A DNA stretch of 7,588 bases from OCS116 cluster bacterium. Lineage in GTDB: Bacteria > Pseudomonadota > Alphaproteobacteria > Rhizobiales > OSC116. The stretch lies in assembly GCA_002402005.2 (NCBI GenBank), contig NVUS02000361.1, positions 1 through 7,588 on the forward strand, read 5' to 3'. The notes below the pieces were generated by a model. That model had not been told where the DNA came from and made no database searches. It was given only the letters and a program-made list of their open reading frames with translations. The position numbers and the translations under genes are program-made. Of the stretch, positions 1 through 5,896 are shown piece after piece (the stretch's first letter is position 1; each line of letters begins with the position of its first letter).

Positions 1-79
1 AAAAATCAAAGAAAGCGATGATGAATATTTTGTTACGCCGATTTAAATCGGTAATTCTATTTAAAATTCTACTATTCAT
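1..79 (-). CDS. Partial CDS: N-terminus of a putative membrane-anchored nucleotide-sugar 4,6-dehydratase (CapD/WbpM/PglF type)
   Basis: Only the first 26 codons are inside the window; the gene continues past base 1. Translating from the ATG at 79 gives a short polar start, a basic stretch (RRNK at residues 14-17) and then a hydrophobic run ending in Asp (KIFIIAFFDF, residues 17-26). This basic-then-hydrophobic layout with an Asp in the first membrane helix is how WbpM/PglF/CapD-type UDP-GlcNAc dehydratases usually begin. The position, directly after a small phosphoglycosyl transferase and a sugar aminotransferase, is where such a dehydratase is expected, since it makes the 4-keto-6-deoxy substrate of the aminotransferase. 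The ribosome binding site is weak. An in-frame TTG at 95-97 could add six residues, and an in-frame TAA lies a little further upstream. The 63-bp gap to the preceding gene holds no clear terminator. The family call is inferred from 26 residues plus context. Confidence 0.55.
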   Translation of the reverse strand, partial: MNSRILNRITDLNRRNKIFIIAFFDF

Positions 80-142
80 GAACTCAAGACCAAACAATTC
101 CCCATTAGACCTTTATACAGGTATTTGAGTAAAATTTAAACG

Positions 143-1348
143 CTAATCTAAATTGCCTGTGTCTTTTGGGGGTAACCCGGTGGCTTTTTGCATAATTTCC
201 GCAATGGCGTGGGTGGTTTTTTGCATTTCTTCGTCGGTTAAAGTGGGGTGAACCACAAACATAATGCTGGTTTCGCCCAATTGTTTGGCCATTGGCAAAC
301 GCTGTTCGGGGCGGTAATTTGTATTGTCAAAGGCTTTTTCTAAATAAACTTCACTACACGAGCCTTGCAGGCAAGGCACACCCAATTGGTTGATGGCTTC
401 GACAATTTTATCGCGGCTCCAGCCGGCGGCCAAATGTTCAGGCCGGATGAAAACATAATGTTTATATTGGGCATGTTGTATATTTTTTGGCACATCAACC
501 AAACGCAAGGCGTTAAAATTGGCGCAAGCGGCATCGATTAAAGTGGCATTTTTTTGGCGTTTCTTTGTCCATTGTGGCATGCGGGTTAGTTGGATGCGGC
601 CAATGGCGGATTGCATTTCAGTTAAGCGCCAATTGGTGCCAAAATTTTCATGTAACCATCTAAAGCCAGGTTCATGCTTGGTATTGTAAACTGCGTCATA
701 AGATTTGCCATGGTCTTTATAGGCCCACATTTTTTTCCACAATGTTTCGTCATTGGTGGTGACCATGCCGCCTTCGCCGCCGGTGGTCATAATTTTATCT
801 TGGCAGAATGACCAAGCGCCAATGTGGCCAAAACTGCCGACTGATTGCCCGTCAATTGTGGTGCCATGGGCTTGGGCGCAGTCTTCAATCACCAGAAGAT
901 TGTGTTTTTTGGCATAAGCCATTATGGCCGGCATGTCGCATGGAAAGCCCGCCAAATGCACGCAAAGGATGACCCGGGTTTTGCTGGTTTTCACCGCATT
1001 GATTGTATCGACGGTGATGTTTTGGCTGTTGGCATCCACATCGGCAAATACCGGCGTGGCGCCACTGGTGACGATGGAGCTGGCCGAGGCCAAAAAGGTG
1101 CGTGAGGTGACAATCACTTCATCGCCCGGCTGTATATCAAGCGCCACCAACGCCAAATCCAACGCCAATGTGCCATTGGCCAAGGCCACAGCATATTTAC
1201 AATCGGCAAAGGTTGCAAATTCTTTTTCGAACTCACGGCCTTCTTGGCCGGTCCAATAATTGACTTTATTGGATAGCAAAACTTCAGAAACTTTATCGGC
1301 CTCTTGCTGGGTAAAGGACGGCCATGGTGAAAAAGCGGTGTTTAGCAT
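143..1348 (-). CDS. DegT/DnrJ/EryC1/StrS-family PLP-dependent sugar aminotransferase (WbgX/WcfR-like)
   Basis: This 401-residue protein has the normal length for the family, which transfers an amino group, usually from glutamate, to the keto group of a nucleotide-activated 4-keto-6-deoxy sugar in the cytoplasm. Visible landmarks are the NGT phosphate-site motif (58-60), the IEDCAQAHG block (155-162) with Asp156 placed to contact the PLP ring nitrogen, the HLAGFPCD block (131-138), and Lys185 in FCQDKIMTTGGEGG as the Schiff-base lysine. The conserved GTNWRLTEMQ segment is at 237-246. An intact Lys185 argues against a ColD-type dehydrase, which has His there. The surroundings of Lys185 differ from the GNK of PglE and, as I recall, match the WbgX/WcfR type that makes UDP-AADGal (2-acetamido-4-amino-2,4,6-trideoxygalactose). 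It follows the phosphoglycosyl transferase gene by 1 bp and precedes a probable dehydratase. The product stereochemistry (AADGal or the bacillosamine precursor) cannot be settled by reading. The family is certain; the substrate is inferred. Confidence 0.93.
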   Translation of the reverse strand: MLNTAFSPWPSFTQQEADKVSEVLLSNKVNYWTGQEGREFEKEFATFADCKYAVALANGTLALDLALVALDIQPGDEVIVTSRTFLASASSIVTSGATPVFADVDANSQNITVDTINAVKTSKTRVILCVHLAGFPCDMPAIMAYAKKHNLLVIEDCAQAHGTTIDGQSVGSFGHIGAWSFCQDKIMTTGGEGGMVTTNDETLWKKMWAYKDHGKSYDAVYNTKHEPGFRWLHENFGTNWRLTEMQSAIGRIQLTRMPQWTKKRQKNATLIDAACANFNALRLVDVPKNIQHAQYKHYVFIRPEHLAAGWSRDKIVEAINQLGVPCLQGSCSEVYLEKAFDNTNYRPEQRLPMAKQLGETSIMFVVHPTLTDEEMQKTTHAIAEIMQKATGLPPKDTGNLD

Positions 1349-1349
1349 A

Positions 1350-1940
1350 TTAACCTCTTATGGTTTTGCGGATATAATTCAGGTCTTTAACGAATGAAAG
1401 GCTTTGCGCATAATGTTTATTTATCTTCACTTTATCAGGCCAGATGACGTTGTCATTATATTTTTTTGGGTCTGATTGTTCGGCCAAAATGGCTTCTTCG
1501 TCTTTATATTTTAACGAGGCTGGGCCGGTGATGCCGGGTTTGATGCTCAGCACGATGCGGTCATCGCCCTCAAGCTTATCGGCATAACCGGCTACATCCG
1601 GGCGCGGGCCGACCAAGCTCATTTGGCCAATCAAAACATTCCACAATTGGGGCAATTCATCGATTTTTGTATTGCGAAAAAACGCCCCAGACTTGGTGAT
1701 ACGCACATCATTGGCCGCAGTTATAGTGGTGTTAACATTGGTAACATGGCGCATGGTTTTGATTTTGACCACATGGAAGCTTTTGGCATTTTTACCAATT
1801 CTAGTTTGGAAGAAAAACCCGTTAGATCGGGTGTCGATAGACGCAACAAGCCAAGCAATGATGATGATCGGGCTTAAAAACAACAGGCCCAAACCTGCGG
1901 ATATACGGTCAAATGCATTTTTCCCAAACAATCGGTACAT
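1350..1940 (-). CDS. Small initiating sugar phosphoglycosyl transferase (PglC/WcfS/WbgY-like, monotopic PGT)
   Basis: This 196-residue protein matches the minimal single-domain monotopic phosphoglycosyl transferases, which move a sugar-1-phosphate from a UDP-sugar to undecaprenyl phosphate at the inner face of the cytoplasmic membrane and so start repeat-unit assembly. A hydrophobic segment (about 12-33) contains Ser23-Pro24, the break that makes the re-entrant helix in PglC. Next come the FFFQTRIGKN and FHVVKIKTMR blocks (42-64), DVRITKSGAFFR (78-89), the catalytic Asp94-Glu95 pair in IDELPQLWNVL, MSLVGPRPD (107-115) and KPGITGPASL (134-143). There is no N-terminal four-helix domain of the WbaP/WcaJ kind. 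The start codon abuts the stop of the upstream glycosyltransferase (TAAATG), and the aminotransferase starts 1 bp after this gene ends, so the three are probably translationally coupled. The neighbouring aminotransferase and dehydratase suggest that the sugar transferred is an amino-dideoxy-HexNAc rather than plain GlcNAc or Gal. Class certain, donor inferred. Confidence 0.94.
   Translation of the reverse strand: MYRLFGKNAFDRISAGLGLLFLSPIIIIAWLVASIDTRSNGFFFQTRIGKNAKSFHVVKIKTMRHVTNVNTTITAANDVRITKSGAFFRNTKIDELPQLWNVLIGQMSLVGPRPDVAGYADKLEGDDRIVLSIKPGITGPASLKYKDEEAILAEQSDPKKYNDNVIWPDKVKINKHYAQSLSFVKDLNYIRKTIRG
1354..1359 (-). promoter_or_regulatory. Ribosome binding site of the aminotransferase
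   Basis: The minus strand reads AAGAGG, five bases before the ATG at 1346-1348. It lies inside the last codons of the upstream phosphoglycosyl transferase gene and supports the ATG at 1348 as the start. Confidence 0.8.
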
Positions 1941-2693
1941 TTATAACCTTTTTTTAATGGCGTTAAAGGCGTAGAAAGCAAAATAATAGGCCGATGGAAG
2001 GAAGCCCAAATCTTGAACGTTATAATAAACATTCCATACACTTTTGGCAGCTTTAATTTTATTGGCCGAAATTGAATTATTGAGCAGCCGATATTGCATC
2101 AAAACCTTGTCCAATCCATAGGCTTTGTGGCCGGATTTTAACAAATCAATCAATAGATTGGTATCTTGGCAAGCGCGCAAATCGGCAAATTTAAATTCAT
2201 GACCCACCAAATCACGGTCAATAATGGTGGTCGAAAAACCGATAATGGTATTTTTTAAAAATTGCACCAATGTTAGGCTGCTAACCACCGGCATAATGTG
2301 GTTTTTCAACATGCCATCGGCATCCATCAATTCATAAGCGGTGAAAGAAATCGGACGATTATGGGCGCTCATAAATTCGATTTGCAGCGCCAACTTATCT
2401 TTATGCCAAATGTCGTCACTATCCAAAAAAGCAATATACCGGCCGGTTGCATGTTCAAGCGCTTTGTTACGCGCCATCGCTGCCCCACCATTTTTAGCCA
2501 ATTTAATCAACTTAATGCGCCCATCTTGCTCAGCATATTTCTCAATCACTGCAATGCTGTCATCGGTTGAGGCATCATCAACAATGATCATTTCCCAATT
2601 TTCATAAGCTTGCGCCAACACAGAATCAATCGTGTCTGCAACAAATTTTTGGCAGTTATACGAAGGGGTGATTATCGACACTAAGTCATTCAT
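1941..2693 (-). CDS. Family 2 (GT-A) glycosyltransferase, TuaG-like
   Basis: A cytoplasmic inverting glycosyltransferase of 250 residues that would add one sugar to the lipid-linked repeat unit. From the start chosen here (MNDLVSIITPSYN) the GT-A fold follows in order: VSIITPSYN strand (residues 5-13), MIIVDDASTDDS (35-46) for nucleotide binding, GGAAMARN (69-76), the metal-binding FLDSDD motif (89-94) and a QD pair (176-177) where the catalytic base is expected. The C-terminal part (YGL, YR, NSISANKIKAAK) resembles TuaG-type enzymes. The frame stays open to an ATG at 2765, but that start would overlap the preceding gene by 35 bp and add 24 residues unrelated to the family. The ATG at 2693 has its own AGAGA site and puts the first beta strand at the usual place. 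The stop codon directly abuts the next start. Donor and acceptor cannot be read from the sequence. Confidence 0.92.
   Translation of the reverse strand: MNDLVSIITPSYNCQKFVADTIDSVLAQAYENWEMIIVDDASTDDSIAVIEKYAEQDGRIKLIKLAKNGGAAMARNKALEHATGRYIAFLDSDDIWHKDKLALQIEFMSAHNRPISFTAYELMDADGMLKNHIMPVVSSLTLVQFLKNTIIGFSTTIIDRDLVGHEFKFADLRACQDTNLLIDLLKSGHKAYGLDKVLMQYRLLNNSISANKIKAAKSVWNVYYNVQDLGFLPSAYYFAFYAFNAIKKRL
1947..1950 (-). promoter_or_regulatory. Ribosome binding site of the phosphoglycosyl transferase
   Basis: The minus strand reads AAGG after an A-run, six bases before the ATG at 1938-1940. It sits inside the final codons of the upstream glycosyltransferase, whose TAA touches the ATG, so re-initiation after termination is likely. 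Confidence 0.7.
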
Positions 2694-2698
2694 ATGGG

Positions 2699-2703
2699 TC
2701 TCT
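2699..2703 (-). promoter_or_regulatory. Ribosome binding site deciding the start of the family 2 glycosyltransferase
   Basis: The minus strand reads AGAGA five bases before the ATG at 2691-2693. It lies in the 37-bp gap after the upstream stop and supports this start over the ATG at 2765, which lies inside the preceding gene. Confidence 0.6.
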
Positions 2704-2730
2704 ATTCGCCTTTCAATCAAGGCCAGTTGA

Positions 2731-3651
2731 TTATAGTTTGTTTTGGTTTTCGATATACCAATCAATGGTTTGCTTTAGACCTGTGGCAAAATCTATTGAG
2801 GGTTGCCATTTTAGCAATTCTTTGCCTTTGGTGCCATCAACGGTTTTATACGGTGCGCCGTCAGCTTTGCTGGTGTCAAAATGTAAATCGCCTTCAAAAC
2901 CCGTTACGGCTTTGATTTGCAATGCCATGTCTTTAATGGTGATGCCGGAGGCGACGCCAATGTTAATCGGCTCTATGGTGGCTTCAATTTCAAGGGCAGT
3001 TATCATCGCCTGTGCGCCGTCATCAATGTGCAACCATTCGCGCACCGGTGTGCCAGTGCCCCATACAATCACTTGTTTTGCGCCTTGTTGTTTGGCTTTG
3101 ACAAATTTCATCACCAAAGCACCCAGTGCGTGTGAACGCTCTTCTTCAAAATGATCTTCAGGGCCGTACATGTTGGAGAGGATGATGTTGATAATGTCCA
3201 TGCCATACTGCTTGTGATAAGCCCATGCGCCCATCCACACCGCTTTGCGGGCGAAGCCATAAACCATAACTGATTCATGCATCGGGCCATCCCACCATTC
3301 ATCTTCTTTAAACAGCGTTGCGTCACCCGGATAAGTGCAGTTGGAGATGGGGTTGACGATGCGTTTGATGCCAATTTTTTGCGCCGCTTCGTAAATATTG
3401 CTGATGATTTTTAAATTGTTAGAGAATAATTCGACCGGGTGCTTCATGCCAAATTGAATGCCACCGACAAATGAAGCGCAATTGAGAATATAGGTTGGTT
3501 TGACCCGCTCGAAAAGCTCAATCGTGGCTTGTAAGTCCTGCAAATCTGTACCCAGACTTAGCGATGATTTTTCAAATTCAACATTGTCTGCCGATAATTT
3601 CCTGCAAACTCGTTTGCCCAAAAAACCTGTCGCGCCTAAAACTAATATCAT
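2731..3651 (-). CDS. fcl: GDP-L-fucose synthase-like NAD(P)-dependent epimerase/reductase (SDR family)
   Basis: A 306-residue extended SDR enzyme, about the length of GDP-L-fucose synthase, which epimerises GDP-4-keto-6-deoxymannose at C3 and C5 and reduces C4 to give GDP-L-fucose. Visible are the nucleotide site GATGFLG (6-12), FVGGIQFG (61-68) where Fcl has its VGGI motif, and SNCTYP (103-108) matching the SSCIYP block, with Ser103 and Cys105. Also present are SHALGAL with His174, VWGTGTPVREWLHIDD (196-211) and the FDTSKADGAP block (258-267). Cys105 and His174 match the pair that carries out epimerisation in E. coli Fcl. The catalytic YxxxK is altered: Tyr131 is followed by Arg135 and Lys136, so the lysine is displaced by one. 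The ATG at 3651 is preferred over an upstream TTG at 3657 because AGGA lies six bases before it. Gmd two genes upstream supplies the expected substrate. The product could be GDP-L-fucose or a related 6-deoxyhexose. Confidence 0.82.
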   Translation of the reverse strand: MILVLGATGFLGKRVCRKLSADNVEFEKSSLSLGTDLQDLQATIELFERVKPTYILNCASFVGGIQFGMKHPVELFSNNLKIISNIYEAAQKIGIKRIVNPISNCTYPGDATLFKEDEWWDGPMHESVMVYGFARKAVWMGAWAYHKQYGMDIINIILSNMYGPEDHFEEERSHALGALVMKFVKAKQQGAKQVIVWGTGTPVREWLHIDDGAQAMITALEIEATIEPINIGVASGITIKDMALQIKAVTGFEGDLHFDTSKADGAPYKTVDGTKGKELLKWQPSIDFATGLKQTIDWYIENQNKL

Positions 3652-3657
3652 GTTCAA

Positions 3658-3661
3658 TCCT
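3658..3661 (-). promoter_or_regulatory. Ribosome binding site fixing the fcl-like start at ATG 3651
   Basis: The minus strand reads AGGA six bases before the ATG at 3649-3651. It overlaps the TAG stop of the upstream gene. A TTG start at 3657 would touch this site with no spacer, so the ATG is the better start. Confidence 0.75.
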
Positions 3662-4766
3662 ATATATTTTCGAGTTTGCTGACAATAATGTCTAACGTAA
3701 ATTTCTGGCTATTGTCTATTGCAGCTTGGCTTAAGCCATCATAATGCGCAGGGCTGGCCATCGAGGCTTTGAATATATCGGCCAGTTCCGCCGGATTGCC
3801 AAAAAGCTGGCTGGAGGAGGCAATCTCGGGTAAAATGGCAAATGGTTTGTTGATGATGAGCGGTTTGCCATAGGCAATGGCTTGGGCATCAACGCCAGTG
3901 TCTTTGGTCACGCCATATATTTCTTGGTTATATTTATCCTGATAATCAATGGCCAAAATGCCTATAATATAGTGAGCATTTTTTAACTGGCCGTCAAATT
4001 CTTCGGTCGGGATGAATTTATCATAAATTGTCAATGAATCACCAATTTCAGATTTCCATTGATTGCAAAATTTAACATCTACTGGATTGGATGGGCGCCC
4101 CAAAAGAACAATTTTTACATTTTCAAGCTCTTGCGGGGTTAGCAATGCAGTGGCTTGCCGAATTTGGTTTAAGTCTTTTTTATTGGTATCGACCGCACCG
4201 GGGATAAGATAAGTTAACGGCGTTTGAAATTTGGGTGAGCTGAGGTTGTCTTCGGCCAATTTATAGGGAATGATGTTGATACATTTGTCAGTATATTGCG
4301 CCAAATGGGCTTTTATATTGGCATTGGCGACAAAAATTTGGAAAGCATTTTTAAGCAAATATTTTTTGATATAATGAGTGATTAAGCGAATGGTTTTGAC
4401 CCCAAAACCACCCTGATGGTTGGAATATTTAAGCCAAGAATTAGAGCTGCGGATGTAATAAATATTTTTTGCAATGAATAGATTCATGATAAACAGCAAA
4501 ACAACATTGCGCGCTGCAATGGTCGGATAAACCACAATGTCATGTTTTTTAACATTGCTTATAAATTTAAACAATTTACCCAAGCTTGGAACGAGAATTA
4601 CATCTTTGGCCATTAAAAATTCATTATTGGCGACGCGCTGTGCGGTGCGTGGGCCCAAACACAGCGACACTTCATAATCGAGCCGATTCAATATATTATA
4701 GGTGGTGATCAAAGCTTCTTCGGCATGCAAGCTACTTGTATTTTCGAAGATGTAAATTCTACTCAT
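3660..4766 (-). CDS. Divergent GT-B-like glycosyltransferase
   Basis: A 368-residue protein with a two-domain GT-B look, probably cytoplasmic and membrane-associated, that would transfer one sugar of the repeat unit. The N-terminal half has alternating strands (DIVVYPTIAARNVVLLF at 76-92) and a hydrophobic patch (88-104) that may touch the membrane. The C-terminal half begins at LTYLIPGAVDTNKKDL (184-199), followed by the strand KIVLLGRP (218-225). Near the end, KDTGVDAQAIAYGKPLIINK (288-307) occupies the place of the acidic donor-binding loop of family 4-type enzymes, but the usual E-x7-E pattern is not clearly present. I cannot assign a CAZy family. The start overlaps the gmd stop by 4 bp (ATGA), and the stop is 8 bp before the fcl-like start, so it is locked between the two GDP-sugar genes. 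That makes a GDP-6-deoxyhexose transferase a reasonable but unproven guess. Confidence 0.75.
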   Translation of the reverse strand: MSRIYIFENTSSLHAEEALITTYNILNRLDYEVSLCLGPRTAQRVANNEFLMAKDVILVPSLGKLFKFISNVKKHDIVVYPTIAARNVVLLFIMNLFIAKNIYYIRSSNSWLKYSNHQGGFGVKTIRLITHYIKKYLLKNAFQIFVANANIKAHLAQYTDKCINIIPYKLAEDNLSSPKFQTPLTYLIPGAVDTNKKDLNQIRQATALLTPQELENVKIVLLGRPSNPVDVKFCNQWKSEIGDSLTIYDKFIPTEEFDGQLKNAHYIIGILAIDYQDKYNQEIYGVTKDTGVDAQAIAYGKPLIINKPFAILPEIASSSQLFGNPAELADIFKASMASPAHYDGLSQAAIDNSQKFTLDIIVSKLENI

Positions 4767-5884
4767 TGAGGGGCTTTCTCAAAGCCAAACCCAGCTTGTT
4801 GTAAGAAAACTTGCTTTTGCATTTCTCTGACATCGCCTTTAATCATATCTTCTATCAATGCCGCCAAATCATATTTCGGCACCCATTTTAAGATGGTTTT
4901 GGCTTTAGTGGCATCACCAATTAGCAATTCAACTTCTGTCGGGCGGAAGTATTTTGCATCAACTTCAACGATGCATCGGCCAATTTCCAATTGATATTCT
5001 GGGTTGTTGCAGGCTTTTATATAGCCTTTTTCTTCAGCACCAGTGCCTTTAAATTCAACCTCTACGCCTAGTTCGGCAAAGGCTAATTTTACAAATTCGC
5101 GCACTTCGGTGGTTACGCCGGTGGCGATCACCCAATCTTCGGCTTTGTCATGCTGTAAAATAAGCCACATCATCTCGACATAATCTTTGGCATGGCCCCA
5201 ATCGCGTTGGGCGCTTAAATTGCCCAGATATAATTTATCTTGCAAACCCATGGCTATTTTGGCCACAGCGCGGGTGATTTTGCGGGTTACAAATGTTTCG
5301 CCACGGCGTGGGCTTTCATGGTTAAACAATATGCCGTTACAGGCAAATATATCATAAGCTTCGCGATAGTTAACGGTGATCCAATATGCATACATTTTGG
5401 CCACAGCATAGGGGCTTCTGGGGTAGAAAGGCGTGGTCTCTTTTTGCGGCACTTCTTGCACCAGACCAAATAATTCGCTGGTGCTAGCTTGGTAGACCCG
5501 GGTCTTTTTTTCCAAACCTAGCAACCTTATGGCTTCTAGAATTCGCAACGTGCCGATGCCATCAGCATTGGCGGTATATTCGGGGGTATCAAAACTAACA
5601 TGCACATGGCTCATGGCGGCCAGATTGTAAATTTCATCGGGTTGAATTTTTTGGATCAAGCGGGTTAAATTCATGCTGTCGGTCATATCACCATAATGCA
5701 TAAAGAAAGATACATTCTCTTCATGCTCATCTTTGAACAAATGATCAACCCGATCGGTATTGAAAGACGAGGAACGACGCTTTATGCCATGCACAATGTA
5801 ATTTTTTTCGAGCAAAAACTCAGCAAGATACGAACCGTCTTGACCGGTTATGCCGGTGATAAGCGCTATTTTTTGTTGCGTCAT
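4763..5884 (-). CDS. gmd: GDP-mannose 4,6-dehydratase
   Basis: A 373-residue enzyme of full length that converts GDP-D-mannose to GDP-4-keto-6-deoxy-D-mannose in the cytoplasm, the branch point for GDP-L-fucose, GDP-D-rhamnose, perosamine and colitose. The N-terminus carries the NADP-binding motif GITGQDG (11-17) and the GIKRRSSSFNTDRVDHL block (33-49) typical of Gmd. The catalytic residues Thr135 and Glu137 (STSELFG) and Tyr159/Lys163 (SPYAVAK) are all present, as are NLAAMSHVHVSF (87-98), FNHESPRRGETFVTRKIT (187-204) and AQRDWGHAKDYV. The C-terminus has the KYFRPTEVELLIGDATKAK block of the family. The start at 5884 is 12 bp after the polymerase stop, with a modest AGAAAG upstream. The end overlaps the next gene by ATGA. 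The Fcl-like gene downstream suggests the GDP-L-fucose branch; no separate rmd or per gene is seen. GDP-mannose must come from enzymes encoded elsewhere. Confidence 0.98.
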   Translation of the reverse strand: MTQQKIALITGITGQDGSYLAEFLLEKNYIVHGIKRRSSSFNTDRVDHLFKDEHEENVSFFMHYGDMTDSMNLTRLIQKIQPDEIYNLAAMSHVHVSFDTPEYTANADGIGTLRILEAIRLLGLEKKTRVYQASTSELFGLVQEVPQKETTPFYPRSPYAVAKMYAYWITVNYREAYDIFACNGILFNHESPRRGETFVTRKITRAVAKIAMGLQDKLYLGNLSAQRDWGHAKDYVEMMWLILQHDKAEDWVIATGVTTEVREFVKLAFAELGVEVEFKGTGAEEKGYIKACNNPEYQLEIGRCIVEVDAKYFRPTEVELLIGDATKAKTILKWVPKYDLAALIEDMIKGDVREMQKQVFLQQAGFGFEKAPQ

Positions 5885-5896
5885 TATATTGTCTTT

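Noticed and set aside
107..124. Small inverted repeat (ACCT, six bases, AGGT) in the gap before the last gene, considered as a terminator or operator
   Set aside because: The stem is only four base pairs, AT-rich around it, with no following T-run on the minus strand.
845..1259. Plus-strand open frames opposite the aminotransferase
   Set aside because: They overlap a confidently identified conserved gene, have no family resemblance, and are explained as antisense shadows.
143..1348. GDP-perosamine synthase (Per/RfbE) for the aminotransferase, since Gmd is in the same operon
   Set aside because: The PLP-lysine region (FCQDKIMTTGGEGG) is not the pattern I associate with Per, and the gene sits with a PglC-type transferase and a putative UDP-sugar dehydratase, away from gmd. 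Not fully excluded; a tree would settle it.
143..1348. ColD-type dehydrase of the GDP-colitose pathway
   Set aside because: ColD carries His in place of the PLP lysine; here Lys185 is present.
2694..2730. Internal promoter in the 37-bp gap after the fcl-like gene
   Set aside because: The gap is too short to show a convincing -35/-10 pair and is adequately explained as a spacer with a ribosome binding site.
2738..3154. 138-codon open frame on the plus strand
   Set aside because: It lies wholly opposite the fcl-like gene, has no recognisable domain, and is a product of that gene's codon pattern.
3111..3374. 87-codon minus-strand frame inside the fcl-like gene
   Set aside because: It is out of frame with clear SDR coding sequence and shows no motif.
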